Assembly: GCA_016748015.1 (NCBI GenBank)
Contig: JAAOMT010000480.1
Location: 249,356 to 313,355 of the forward strand
Direction: 5' to 3'
Length of the DNA: 64,000 bases
From: Geosiphon pyriformis
Lineage: Eukaryota > Glomeromycota > Glomeromycetes > Archaeosporales > Geosiphonaceae
Made by a program: the position numbers and the translations under genes. Shown in pieces: positions 1 to 10,648 of this stretch. The notes under the pieces are model-generated. The model ran no database searches and had not been told where the DNA came from. It saw only the letters and a program-made list of their open reading frames with translations. The first letter of the stretch is position 1; every line of letters starts with the position of its first letter.

Positions 1-407
1 GCCTAATAGACAAAGTATTTAAATCAGTAAAAGAAAACTTTGTTTTGGTTTATTTAGATAACATAATGATCTACTCAAAAATCTGGGATAAATACCTTGA
101 ATATTTGCAGAAGATTTTTGACTTGCTCAGAAATGCTGGCCTTAAAATCAACCTAATCAAATTTTTCTTTGAATACCAATCTACCCAGTTCTTTGGTCAT
201 CTTATTACAAAAGATAAAATCTTCTCTAACTCAGCTAAAGTTAAAAAAGTTCAAAACATTAGACAACCAATGAATGTTTTTGAACTATGCTCTTTCCTTG
301 GTTTGGTTTCTTATTATTGCAAATTTATCAAGGATTTCTCCAAAATTGCCTTTTTTCTCAATCAGCTATTTAAAAAAAATGTCAATTATTATTGGGACAC
401 TTATTAA
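1..407 (+). pseudogene. Ty3 pol fragment: reverse transcriptase C-terminal half
   Basis: Translation contains the RT active-site region as VYLDNIMIYS, where the family has YxDD: the second catalytic Asp is Asn, a G-to-A change that would kill polymerisation. It is followed by the usual AGLKIN, FFGHLI and FLGLVSYYCKFIKDFSKIA blocks of Ty3 RT. The frame stops at about 405 (TAA), where the family has Gln, and continues downstream in the same sense. It is the 3' part of the RT domain and has no start codon of its own. Confidence 0.9.
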
Positions 408-870
408 CAAAAAACTTTTGAAATTCTGAAGAAAAAACTTGTTACTGAACTAATTTTCAAGCAACCTGATTTGGACCAACTTTTCATCCTTCACACTGAT
501 GCATTTGGCTATGAACTTGGTGCTGTTCTTTTACAAAAAGATGAAAATGGCAGAAAACATGTTATAGTATATGCCAGTAGATCTTTCACACCAGTAGAAA
601 AAAACTATTTAGTTACTAAACAAGAATGTTTAGCAGTAGTTTGGATTACTAGTTACTGAGATCAATATCTTTTTGGTGTGAAATTCCTAGTAGTAACAGA
701 TCATTAAGCCTTGGTTTGACTGCACAATAAAAAGAAGCTAAAACACAAATAAATAACTTGCTAAATACTCCATTTAAATGAATTTAACTATGATATTTAA
801 TATTACAAAGAAGTAAATTATCAAAATGCCAATGCTCTCTCTAGACTTACTATTCAATAATAGTAAAATT
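408..870 (+). pseudogene. Ty3 pol fragment: RNase H and tether
   Basis: LHTDAFGYELGAVLLQ and KHVIVYASRSFTPVEKNY are the RNase H signature of Ty3 elements (family LxTDASxxGxGAVLxQ and YASRxLxxxExNY). The stop at 657-659 replaces the Trp of the SYW-type motif (TGA for TGG) and another at about 703-705 replaces Gln in TDHQAL. The tract ends near NALSRL (about 829-846), the usual linker before integrase. Pseudogene by multiple nonsense codons. Confidence 0.85.
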
Positions 871-960
871 TCTCAAACCAAACCAACTTAATTATTAGTA
901 ATTTCTTTACAAACAAACACAATAGTAGACTTAAACAACTATTCTGCCTTAATGGAATTT

Positions 961-1935
961 TTGGGTAAAGAACAATACTCATCAGAATACACTTGACAGC
1001 AAAGAAAACATTTACACAAACAATCAAATTTCTATTTGATTTACCAGAACCAGCTATATAAAAGAAATAAAAAAAATTTTGATCATCTTCAAAAAGTCAT
1101 CAAATTTGAAGAAAGAAAAATTGTAATATACAATATGTATACTAACCCATTAGCTAAACACTTTGGAAAAACAAAAACAATTCAGAAAATCTTAGCTTAC
1201 TATTATTGGTCTACCTTAGAAAAAAACATTGCTAAATACATCAAAACCTGTAACATCTGCCAAAGAAAAGACAAATCCAATTATAAAGAAAATATCTATT
1301 CAATCTTGGTTGGTCAACCATTTGACAAAATTGGTATAGATGTTATTAGATCTTTAACAATAATTTTTGATGGCAATAGATATATTATTACAGCTATTGA
1401 CTATTTTACAAAGTGAATAGAAGCAAGAGCCATTTCAGACCAAACAGCAGTTTCAATAGCCAATTTCATTTATAAAGATATTATTGCCATTATGGCTGTC
1501 CCAAAAAACTTTTATCTAATAAAGAAAAAGCTTTTCTCAGTACACTGATTGAAGAACTTTGTAAAAAAATGGGAATACATCATAAACTTTTTTCCTCTTA
1601 CCACTCTCAAACAAATAACCTAGTAAAACATTTTAATAGAACATTATGTGAAACTTTAGCCAAAACCAGTAAAGAAACAAACTTATGGAACAAAGTACTG
1701 TTTTCAGTTTTGTTTGTTTATAGAACAGTAAATTATGACATAACAAGTTATAAACCTTTTTATCTACTCTATAAACATATGGCAACACTACCAATAGAAA
1801 CTGACATTAAAACAATACTCTTTAAAAAAATCACAATAAGAAATTATAAAGACATTTTGCGAAGAAGACTTGGTACTATTCTTGACTCCTTAGTAGAAAC
1901 ACAAATAATTGTCTTTGAAAAGATAAAACAGTTTT
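961..1935 (+). pseudogene. Ty3 integrase: zinc-binding and catalytic core
   Basis: An HHCC zinc domain is seen at 1036-1290 (KHFGKTKTIQKI, then CNICQRK), followed by the core start IGIDVIR, where the first catalytic Asp lies, and AIDYFTK. A TGA at about 1414 replaces the Trp normally following FTK. The last core block at 1569-1660 reads SSYHSQTNNLVKHFNRTL; family elements have PQTNGLVERFN there, so the catalytic Glu of that block appears as Lys (G to A). Together with internal stops this makes integration activity very unlikely. Confidence 0.9.
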
Positions 1936-2176
1936 AAGAAAAGCTTAAGAAAAAGAAAACTTATAAAATACTTTCTTTAAGTATTGGTAACTTGGTATTG
2001 GAATACTATTCTGATAGAGACAATGTCTATGGTAATAAATTTTCTAGCCAATAGTAAGGACTCTTTTTAGTCAACAAAGTTTTAAACAATGGTTTTTATA
2101 TTCTTCAAGATCAATTCAGAACAATTTTCAATGATCATTTTGTTTATGGTACACAACTAAAAAAATATCATAAATA
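1936..2176 (+). pseudogene. Ty3 integrase C-terminal segment
   Basis: Broken frames give SIGNLVLEYYSD, then LVNKVLNNGFYILQDQ and FNDHFVYGTQLKKYH, the loading/GPY-like segment that follows the Ty3 integrase core (family: GDxVLLY, GPFxVxKxLxNGxYxLxDxxG, HxxxLKxYH). Stops separate the pieces. Corresponding segments of elements C and D lie at 46398-46610 and about 63395-63590. Confidence 0.75.
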
Positions 2177-2245
2177 ACCTAATTAGTTGTCTGTTGTGGT
2201 AATACTGACCCAAATAATTAACAAAAATCAAGTATAAATAAATGC

Positions 2246-2904
2246 ACTATTCCCAAAACAGAGATATCTTTAATCAACATAAACAATTATTTCCTGGATT
2301 AAAACATTCAAAATGCCTTCTATACTCTCCATAAGTATTGGATCAAAAACTATCCAAATACTACTTTAATCATTGGAAAACAAACCACTATAACTGATAA
2401 CAATAGAACACATACTGTTATTAGACCAAAGAAAACCACTACCAGAAGAGAAAAAATTAGTAACAAAATAAATAAATATTTGTTGAAAAGTATAACAACA
2501 GCTATACTTCCATCTTCCAGTACAATTGGAAAAACACTCCAAAAAATCTTACTTATAGACAAAAACTTGTTATATAAAAGACAATTAAAACTTTATGATT
2601 ACTTTAGAGAAATTATAAAGAATATGAAACTCATAAAGAAAACAACTTCAGAAATACAGACAAAAATTTTGGGCATTATATAGTTAGATATTCTAAGAGT
2701 TTTAACTATTGTTAAAAGAGCCAAAACTTTAATACAAAGATTTGGTCTCTTGGATACAAAACTCATTTTGTCTTAAGTATTATATACCCTATCCACAAAA
2801 GACTTCAACAAACTAGTTAGCTTTGAGTTAAATAAAACTCTTCAAATAGATTATACCATGAATAGCTTGATTTTGCCAAAGCTCAATTTCTTTGGAGAGG
2901 ATAA
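2246..2904 (+). pseudogene. post-integrase coding segment of element A, function unknown
   Basis: Downstream of integrase the + strand stays open in stretches (for example 2480-2683, 67 codons) and encodes a Lys/Arg/Thr-rich, then Leu/Ile-rich sequence that matches no family I recognise. Elements C (45583-46087) and D (about 62850-63260) carry coding segments in the same place, which argues that it is part of the element and not host DNA. No membrane segment typical of an envelope protein is evident. Interrupted by stops at 2681 and about 2776. Confidence 0.5.
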
Positions 2905-3372
2905 TGTTATAATTGAAACCTACACTTCTTATTAATTATCACATGTATTAGCCACTAATGTTATATAATTAGCCACTCTATTTTTAGATAGTGATCAATA
3001 ACCTGACTATTGACTTGATTATTAACCTGATCAATGATCTGATCATTAACCTAATTATTGACCTAATCATTAATTTAATTATTGACCACTTTTGATAACT
3101 ATATAAGTAATGAATCTCTTAGCTGTAAAAAAGCATGTAAGAATCAAAGAAAAAAAATAAATAAAATAACAACTTTCATCTCAATCATTTTTTTATCACT
3201 AAATTCTCTTTTCTTACCTTTAAGTATCCAAACATCTTGGGATAAAAAATTACTTGTTGGTTATTTCTTACTCTTTTTCTGACTCATATAATTGTAATAT
3301 TTGAAGATTATTAAATAAAATGTGACTGAAAAATACATCTAATACTTGATATTGAATTCTAAGAATACTGAC
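2905..3372 (+). repeat. 3' LTR of element A
   Basis: Begins TGTTATAATTG immediately after a purine tract and ends AATACTGACA, i.e. TG...CA as in LTRs. A diverged second copy lies at about 60487-60936 (same strand); the two align along their length and differ mostly by C/T and G/A. The LTR contains degenerate 12-bp units (about 3000-3086). The 3' boundary abuts element B. Confidence 0.75.
3000..3086. repeat. degenerate 12-bp tandem repeat within LTR A
   Basis: About seven units of the form TRATYATTRACC run head to tail (for example TGATTATTAACC, TGATCAATGATC, TAATTATTGACC). The equivalent, further AT-shifted array is visible at about 60585-60660 in the other copy of this LTR, so it is an ancestral LTR feature. 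Confidence 0.7.
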
Positions 3373-3471
3373 ATGAGACATAGAATTATACTAGTGTGTG
3401 ATCATTTGTTGACAGTACAGACTATCTTTCTACCTTCAGATTCCTTGGTTATCTTTTAAAAAGTATAGTAA

Positions 3472-4097
3472 CTAAGATATTTTATGAAATTGATCTTGTA
3501 TATTGAATTTATATTCATTTAATTTGCTCTTTAAAGTTGAATTTCCTTTGATTTTTTTCATCACTCTACAATTCTGTTCTTTCTTGCTATTCATTAGCTT
3601 ATTACTCCAATTTATAATAATATTAATTGGTATGTCTATTTTACTTATTAATTCAAATCTATTTTTCTTTCTGGCTGTAATTTTTAATTTTTTTCTTGTT
3701 TCTACTGGCACTAATTAAGCTATTTTTACCAGAGGTAAAAATATTGCCTATGCTATCTTTTTATTTGGTTTTATTGTGTATCCTTTTTATGAGTCATTTT
3801 GTAGTATTGCAATAATATTTCTTATATATTCTGCATCAATTATTCTTCTTTTAATATTAATCTTTTTTTTGCTAAGTTAGATCTAGATACTAATTGAACC
3901 ATTGTTGTTACTAGAATTTTCAGTGATATTTTTAGATCTATACTGGTGTACAAATATGGTTCTAATTTAATAGTAGTTTTTTTTAAATATCTAAGATCAA
4001 ATTCTGCATCAATATTATATATGTATTTTAGCATAATACTTTTATTGTTATTGCTGAACCATTTTAGTTTTTGCTCTATAGAAAGATCTGAAAGCAC
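3472..4097 (-). pseudogene. retroelement dUTPase domain, broken (element B)
   Basis: The segment 3840-4097 reads KWFSNNNKS..., AEFDLRY..., LKISLKI and QLVSRSNLAKK, which align with the dUTPase of element C (residues around the RSLLAS block). The expected motif 3 (GxIDxGYxG) falls near 3780-3840 and is disrupted. The piece at 3472-3711 begins PVETRKKLKITAR and continues KIDIPIN; the Gly-rich loop of motif 5 (GFGSTG) reads RFELIS there. In dUTPases this loop closes over the nucleotide, so the domain is dead. The homology itself is secure from the parallel with 49557-50279. Confidence 0.8.
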
Positions 4098-5120
4098 AAT
4101 ATATTATTCAGAATTGTAATTAGAGTTTGAATTATTATTATTGTTGCCATAGTAAATAAAGTTGGAACTGTTGTTGTCATTATTATTAAAGTCTAAATTG
4201 GAATTAAATTTTAATTTTAATTCTATTGCATATTTGCTAATTGGTTTTTTTTTTGGAGATTGAATAGATTATGTGTGATAGTAGATTGTAAATAAGGTTA
4301 CAATTATTACAATACTGAAAATTACATGGAATTAAATAGTAGTCACATAGTCAAGTATTGAGCTGTTTTAAGCATTGTTCTTGTTTTTTTTAGTGAGTGC
4401 AAATTCTTAATAGTGTTTATAGAATTGTTTCAGATTTATAACATTAAGGATAATATCAAAGTTTAGGATCCAGATGGTTTTTTTAGGTTCTGGTGAGTTG
4501 TTTTTAATTGTTTCTATTTTTTCTGAAGATGCATCTTTAATTTTGGCAATTGTCATTCACCAGATTTCATTATTATAATGTAAACAATTGTCCAAACATT
4601 TTACAGCTTTTTTTCAGACAGTGTTTATTGGCATTCTTTTTTTTACCCAATTGCTGATTAGAATTGTGTACTAACACGATTTGTTACATATTTTTCTATA
4701 ACCAGAAATGTTGTTCCATATTTCTTTATCTAAAAAAGTTTTTTTACAAGCAAAACATGATTTATTGTTCTATTTTTCTTGTCTTTTGGTTATCCAAAAC
4801 GTTTTAGGACACATAGACAACAGTAATATTTTGTTGTTGTGGACCATTCTTTGTTATCACTACAGTACACACTTATTAATAACAATTTCTTGTCACAATC
4901 AACACAAACTAGCTTTGGTTGACAATAATATAAGTTTGTATAAAGAATGGTATATAAAATATAAGTAAAAGTAGTTGTTTTGGGTTTTTCTCTTGCATTT
5001 TTTTTCCCTTTTTTTTCTCAGTCTGAAATTGGTGGTAGTTTGTTGTGGTTATCTTTGGTCTATGAGATTTAGTATGCTTTTTAGATAGGTTTTTTTTCTT
5101 CTTTCTTAAACTCAATTAAT
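4098..5120 (-). pseudogene. linker between protease and dUTPase (element B)
   Basis: Short broken - strand frames include KLPPISDWEKKGKK and a Cys-containing stretch near 4790-4870 (VDCDKKLL...). Position and composition match the Cys-rich linker of element C (50280-50870). Too decayed to define the zinc ligands here. The + strand ORFs in this stretch are shadows. Confidence 0.6.
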
Positions 5121-5139
5121 AACTGCTTATTGGTGGTAA

Positions 5140-5640
5140 TTTTAAAATATTTGTAAGTAACTGGTACTTAAATGTTCTGATTATTCTGGCTCAATTGTAA
5201 TTTCTGGGTGTTCTAGTCAAGTATTATATTGGTTTTGAACAGCCAATTATTACCAATAAGAGCTTGATATTAAGTAGGTTTTATAATAAGAACTTTAATA
5301 AATGTCATGATGCCATTAACTTCAAATAAGAAGTCATTAATCTTACTAATGAGTGTTTTTGTTACCTTATTAGTGGTAATAATTTTGGTACTGGCAGTGT
5401 GATCAACTTGGCAACTTAATTGGTTCATAAATTGTCATGTAATAATGCTGTTTGCTAAACCATTATCAAGAATTAGCTTAATAGAATAGCTAATAACTTT
5501 GACATCTGTGTATATTACTGTGATAAGTTTAGTGTCAAGAGTGGTTCTATTAAATAAAAGTAATATTATAGATTTTTTTATATCGAATGAAAATATGGTT
5601 GCAAGTAATTTGTTTTCCATAATGATTGCTAGTCAAATAT
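5140..5640 (-). pseudogene. retropepsin-like aspartic protease (element B)
   Basis: The - strand reads ENKLLATIFSFDI, NRTTLDTKLITVIYTD, then IKLILDNGLANSIIT, the active-site loop of a retroviral-type aspartic protease. The family triad here is D-S-G; in this copy it is D-N-G. It is followed by VNGIM, LIIKPTQYQALIGNNWL, the second half of the fold. A nonsense codon follows near LD, where the family has Trp. Would have cleaved the Gag-Pol polyprotein. Confidence 0.8.
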
Positions 5641-5699
5641 TGCTAATAAGTAGTGTTTTTAGACTTTTTACATTATTGAATAAGCTGGTTTCTGAAGTA

Positions 5700-7876
5700 A
5701 TTAGAAGACTTAAATAGTTCTGAGAATTTGGGTTTTAAATGTAGTTAGCTTCTGAATTTTGCTGTTATAATCCAGATTGTTGAGTTGCTGAACTGGTAAT
5801 CAATTGGTATATTACTATTACCAATCTCCAATTCTGGCAAATTTGAGTCATTCTCAGTCTTTAACTTCCATTAATAGGTAAGTTTTGGGACTGAGTTTGA
5901 ATTTGTTGAAGTTGATACATTATTTAGAGCTAAAGTGGCTGATAAATTACTGGTATTGGAATTTAATAGATGGATGGCTAATAAATTGGTTGTATTAATA
6001 AAGAGTAATATGGTTAATAGTGGTATTGTTTGAATACTTAATTATTGGTGTAATATAAGATTTGAAATCATTAATTGAGATTATAATATTAATTTTCTGA
6101 TTATTAATTATTTAATCTTAATTAACAGTCTAGTTTTAAATGTTTTTGTTTACTCACAATAGTGGCAAATATGTGTCTCTTGTTGTCATAATTGGTTGGT
6201 TAATAAGGATGATAGACATGACTGATTCTGGAAATGATTAAAGTTTTCTGTATTGTTGTAATATTGTAATGGTTAATAGATTGCTTAATTGTTAGCTAAA
6301 TATTTCTTGATTTTCTGATTGATGACTTTACCAAATTGTTTCAATTTGGTATTCAATTCAGATGATTTATTTATTACTAGATTAATGATTTGGGCATAAT
6401 TGGCTTTTAGCTCAGCTAATTCAAAATTTTAGGCATATGTAACTGTATCTTGAAATGTTTGAAGATATAATAGATATACATGTTTTAAAAGACTACTGTA
6501 CAAGTCATGGATAAACTGATTTAGAATTTGTAATATTGTGAAATAGTTAACATTAATGGCTTGAATTTGGTGCAAATTTCTATAGAAATGTCCTAAGTAA
6601 GTAATAACTGCTTTAATGTTACTCTGTTTAATAATGGTAAATGTCATTGCCAAGTAATTAATGCTGTTATTATTGCTAAAATATCTTAAAAATTCAACTT
6701 TGAATTCATTGAAGTTTTGGGGTTTCTGGATCAAGCTTTGATATTACAAGTTAACAGTATTTTGAAGAAAATATGAAATGGTTTAGAGAGCTTTAGTGTC
6801 ATTTTAATTATTAGTGGTAATAGCTTTAGAAATGTTATTTAACCAAACTTGGATGTTGTCTTCCTTACTCAAAATTTTTTCTAATTTTGCTATGAGTGTA
6901 TATGTTATTGGTGTTAAAATTAGTTGTTGGAATTGTAATTGAAATGGTTGTTGTAATGATGATTGAAATTGTAACTGTGGCTGTTATTGTTGTATGACAA
7001 TTAGAGCAACTAATAGTAAGTTGATCACAATTACTAGAGATAAGTTTTGTGGAACAATCGGAACTAGGTTTGGATTATTTGGGTTTTGTTAGGTTGAAAT
7101 AATTAGAGTTTGAATTTTTGAGTTTTTTGAGATTGGGTTTTGGTTATTATTTTCTTGATTGTCATCTTTTTTTTCTTCAGAGTTGGTTTTTTTCCAAGGA
7201 CTAGTGGCTCCAAAATCTGGTTGGAGTGGCAATAATCAAAATTTTAATGATATTAGTAATTATAATTTAAATTTTTCAAAAAAATTGCCATAAATTCTTA
7301 ATAAATTGGCTTTTTTTTGTTGGCTTTAGAATGTTATTTTTGTTGATAATGTTTTTACTGATGATAATACGACTTTTGATAATATATTAATAGTACTTTC
7401 AGATATGTAATAATATGACAGATGAATGAGTAAAACAACTCTTGGTTTTTTTTAAGTAAAAGGTTGTATTTTTCTTGGTATTTCTGCTGGTATTTGTAAT
7501 TTTTTTTTCCATTGTCTGCAAAGGTAATAAAAAATTGCTGTCTGGTGTGCTTCTCAATTTTTTTGTTGATTTTTGTAATTATAGGAGTGAACAAATAATT
7601 TTGTAGAAATGTAGTATTTTGGAGTAATTCACTATAAAAATTGTTAAGTGCTGTTTCTGGATTTTTTTGGTCTTCTAATTGAGACTTAGTCTTTTTGTTG
7701 ACATAAAAATTAAAAGTTGATTCTGCTGGCCAATAATTATTTGTTAATTCTAAATGAGTTTAATAGTATTGAAATAAAGCTTTTACAAATCTCAAGTTGT
7801 TTGTCTCTATTTTTTTGATTCTGTCACTGTTTTTAATGATTGTTGTTAGTGTTGGTTTTCTGTTAAATTATATTTC
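5700..7876 (-). pseudogene. gag region (element B)
   Basis: The best-preserved part (6429-6734) reads FKVEFLRYFSNNNSIN, TYLGHFYRNLHQIQAI and FTILQILNQFIHDLYSSL, a retrotransposon Gag capsid (Retrotrans_gag-like) core. Upstream, 7355-7594 gives a basic, helix-prone stretch before the capsid. A Gln/Asn/Thr-rich low-complexity tract lies about 6900-7000. Multiple stops throughout. Confidence 0.75.
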
Positions 7877-7891
7877 ACAAAAAGCACCAAA
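7877..7891 (-). other. putative primer-binding site of element B
   Basis: Directly inside the LTR edge the - strand reads TTTGGTGCTTTTTGTGA. A TGG-starting segment next to the 5' LTR is the expected match to a tRNA 3' CCA end. Element C has TGGTGCTTTCTCAC in the identical place (53351-53364), so the site is conserved in the family. The tRNA species is not identified. Confidence 0.6.
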
Positions 7892-8348
7892 TGTTACAAG
7901 TAATTATTTGAAGTATTAGTATAAATAACAAATCTGTAATTTGGTGCTCAATAACTAGATAGTATTAATAATATCTAAAAGTTTTCATAATTTGAAGGTT
8001 TTGGTTAAGTCTTTTATATAATAGACAAAGATTCAATGATTGTTTTAGTAGCTTCTCAGAATGGTTATTCCATTAAATTTTTTTCTTTAGCATGATGGCC
8101 AATTTATTCTGGCAGTTATGTTTTTCTGATAAGCTATTCTTAATTTTTAAGTTCTATACTCTTATTTCTGGATTTTTTATCAGACTATCCTTGATATCAA
8201 ATTACTTAATGCTTAATTCTTTTAATCAGTTAGTAAATCAACAAAACAAAACAAAGAAAAGACAAAAAATAAAGAAATTAGTATTTCATTAATAGTCATA
8301 ATTAAGAGCTATTAGTTTAATGTGGTTAAATATTAGATTCTATCAACA
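7892..8348 (-). repeat. 5' LTR of element B
   Basis: On the + strand it starts TGTTACAAG (7892) and ends about TATCAACA (8348). It aligns in blocks with LTRs at 60938-61463 and 61465-61960 (for example TTTGGTGCTCAAT versus TTTGGTGTTCTAT; CCATTAAATTTTTT in two). The outer end is placed by homology and by the TG...CA rule and may be off by tens of bases. Confidence 0.6.
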
Positions 8349-8605
8349 CTTTATGTTAATAGAATAAAAGTGATTTTATTATTCCTTAATTAAATAATGA
8401 TATGGATTCAAATAGTAATTGATATTTTATTGATATGTGATTTAATTTTACTTTAAATTGTAGAAAACTACTTTTTGAAAGAAAAGATATGAGATAATTA
8501 ATGAATTGTAAGTATTAATCCTAAACTGGATTCTGTCTTTTTTGTTTTTAATATTTTTATTATATATACATATTTTTTGTTTTATAAGATCTTATATTTT
8601 CTTGA
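8349..8605. other. AT-rich non-coding stretch
   Basis: No frame of interest and no recognisable element; flanks the LTR of element B on one side and a 40-bp tandem array on the other. Confidence 0.5.
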
Positions 8606-8765
8606 GCAATATGCTTTAATTTACTAATATTGCTCATATTGCTAAGCAGCATACCATAATTTATTAATATTGCTTATATTATTAAACAGTATGCTTTAAT
8701 TTGCTAGCACTGTGCACATTGTTAAGCAATGTGTTATAGTTTTTAACATTGTGTTCATATGTTAA
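8606..8765. repeat. 4 x 40-bp tandem repeat with internal dyad symmetry
   Basis: Four consecutive units of exactly 40 bp start at 8606, 8646, 8686 and 8726, each running roughly GCARTATGCTWTAATTT...TTGCTCATATTGYTAA. Each unit contains GCAATAT near its start and ATATTGC near its end, so a single strand could form hairpins. The units differ by scattered transitions. No coding function seen. Confidence 0.85.
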
Positions 8766-9381
8766 GTACTATTCTTTTATTGGTCTATTTTTTTATCTGT
8801 TTTTTCAGTTTTTCTTTTTTGTATTTTCTTATGAATAACAACAGCTAATCACATTACAATCATTCCAATTTTTGTCTCAAATCTGCTGCTTTTAGCACTA
8901 AAGCCAGTTGTTCTTAATGTTTATCAAAAGAGACACAAAGTTACAAATAGAATGCAAATAATATTTCTAAATTTTCTGACAATTATTTATAGTACTTTTA
9001 TAATTTTTTTGGTGTTTAGTGTGAACAATATTAATATCTGAATTTTTGTCTTAATAATAACAACTAAATATAGTAATAGTGTAAATAAAATATTCATAAT
9101 TAATAATGCTATATTACTAGTAGAAAACATATAAGCCAAGAAATATTATATCTTTATAAAAAAATGATTATCTAAAGATTAGATTAATATTAATTGAAAG
9201 TTTTTTTGAAAATGATAATACTTTAATGATTTATTATATAATAACATGACTTTAATGATTGCTAATTGGCTAAAATTTAATTGATTGACATTTAAAAATT
9301 AAAGATTAATAATAAAAGTGGTTAATTTTAAACTTAAATAACTTTATAAAATATAATATAATTTAAAAAATTAAACTGTAA
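8766..9381. other. AT-rich non-coding stretch
   Basis: No ORF or repeat I can identify. Probably old retroelement sequence given its position between two LTRs. Confidence 0.4.
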
Positions 9382-9385
9382 ATGT

Positions 9386-10331
9386 TGTTACCAATAGAAT
9401 TTTAACTATTAATTAGCATAAAATTACTATTTTAATTCCTAATATTAATTAGTATATATTATTATTATTTAATCAAATTATCAAATATTATTATTCAATT
9501 AATAACTCGATTTATATTATAGAAATTAAGATGATTAAATTACACAATATCCTGAACTTTTAAAATTCAAAATTCGCCGAAATTGGCAGAAATTGGCCGA
9601 AATAATCAATAATTTGTAGAAATAACTTGTAATTTGCCGAAATGTATCTTTAGTTTACCAAAATTATAGCAAAAAGAAAAGTGCAAGTTAAAAGATTAGT
9701 ATTATAACAAGTTGTATAAAAGAAGAGCTTTTTTCTTCAAGAAAATATATCTTACCATAATATCTTATTTTTTAGATATCTTAATTAGAAACAAATTATC
9801 TCTTATACACCTTTACAAAATCAAATAAAAATTTAAAATTCGAAAACCAAATCCTTAATTATTACATTTGAAATTTCCTTAAAACAACTAACATTTTAAA
9901 ATTGATTAACTACCAATTTCAGTAATCTGTTAATGACTCCAGGCCTGAATAAAAAACGTTTTCCTTGTTAAAATTTTATTTTTTTTACATTTTTTTATTT
10001 TTTTTACATTTTTTATTATAATTATTAGAGTAGTCTATAGACAAAATTTCTGTAAAAGAGTTGACTTTCACAGCAAAATAACTACACATTTTTAGTAAGT
10101 TTTTAGATGAGCAATTTTTGAGAAAAAGTTGACATTTACTACAACATAACTACATAAAATAACCGGCACAGAATTGAATATTCCACTTATAAGCCCAGCA
10201 GTCCAAATTATAGGAAATAATTTGAAGATAAATTCAGTTATTGAAGGTTTAACTATTTTCAGAAAACGTGAATTTACAACAAACAGATATTAATAACATT
10301 CAAAAAAAGAGACCAAAAACCTCCAGTAATA
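9386..10331 (+). repeat. solo LTR of the element C family
   Basis: Runs TGTTACCAATAG ... CCTCCAGTAATA and aligns over its length with the reverse complement of the LTRs of element C (44471-45441, 53367-54326), including the block AAAATTCGCCGAAATT and TCCAGGCCTGAATAAAAAACG. No element interior is attached on either side. Both sides carry the same 4 bases, ATGT (9382-9385 and 10332-10335), a target-site duplication. This is the signature of LTR-LTR recombination after insertion. Confidence 0.85.
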
Positions 10332-10489
10332 ATGTGAAAGAAAAGAACTTAATCTATTATATTTATGGTTTAGTTTTTTAATATTATTAAAATTAAAAGA
10401 TTAGATACAATTTAAAATTATATAATTGTTTGATAACTATAAATAGTTTGTACTATATAATTTAATTATTATATTTAATTGTATTTGTA

Positions 10490-10648
10490 TATTATATAAA
10501 TTAGATTATTAATTAAATAATAATATTTAATAATTTAATTAAAATAATAAATAATAAAGTAAAAAACAATATTATATATTTAATTAATAATAAAAATTAT
10601 AAAATAATTTCATGTTAATTAATAACTTAAATTTTATCTGTTAATAAC
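10490..10648 (-). repeat. fragment of an element C-type LTR
   Basis: The stretch ending TTAATAACA (10648) aligns with the last about 160 bp of the + strand view of LTR C (compare AATTTCATGTTAATTAATAACTTAAATT with AATTTCATGCTAATTAATAGCTAAATT, in blocks). It lies in opposite orientation to the adjacent solo LTR. Almost all differences push towards A/T. Confidence 0.6.

Larger units (their letters stand above)
1..3372 (+). mobile_element. Ty3/gypsy LTR retrotransposon A, degraded, 5' part outside window
   Basis: The window opens inside the reverse transcriptase of a + strand Ty3-type element. The order is RT end, RNase H, integrase zinc domain, integrase core, integrase C-terminal segment, a further coding segment, a purine tract (GGAGAGGATAA, 2894-2904) and the 3' LTR (2905-3372). 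The domain order RT-RNase H-IN identifies Ty3/Metaviridae. In-frame stops break it repeatedly, mostly where the family has Gln or Trp, so it is not autonomous. It ends directly against the - strand element B, so it probably inserted into B. The 5' LTR, gag and protease are not in the window. Confidence 0.9.
3373..8348 (-). mobile_element. Ty3/gypsy retrotransposon B with dUTPase, degraded and truncated
   Basis: Reading the - strand from right to left: LTR (7892-8348), primer-binding site, gag, protease, Cys-rich linker, dUTPase, then the sequence is cut by the LTR of element A at 3372. The proteins are clearly those of the dUTPase-carrying Ty3 family that I associate with Glomeromycotina. RT and integrase are missing; they may lie left of the window beyond element A. 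Most frames carry many stops. The LTR belongs to the same family as those at 60938-61463 and 61465-61960. Confidence 0.85.

Noticed and set aside
1-2200. Reassigned stop codons (TAA/TAG as Gln, TGA as Trp), suggested by stops at Gln/Trp positions in the retroelements
   Set aside because: Host genes end normally at TAA, TAG and TGA and use TGG for Trp and CAA/CAG for Gln, so the pattern is mutational.
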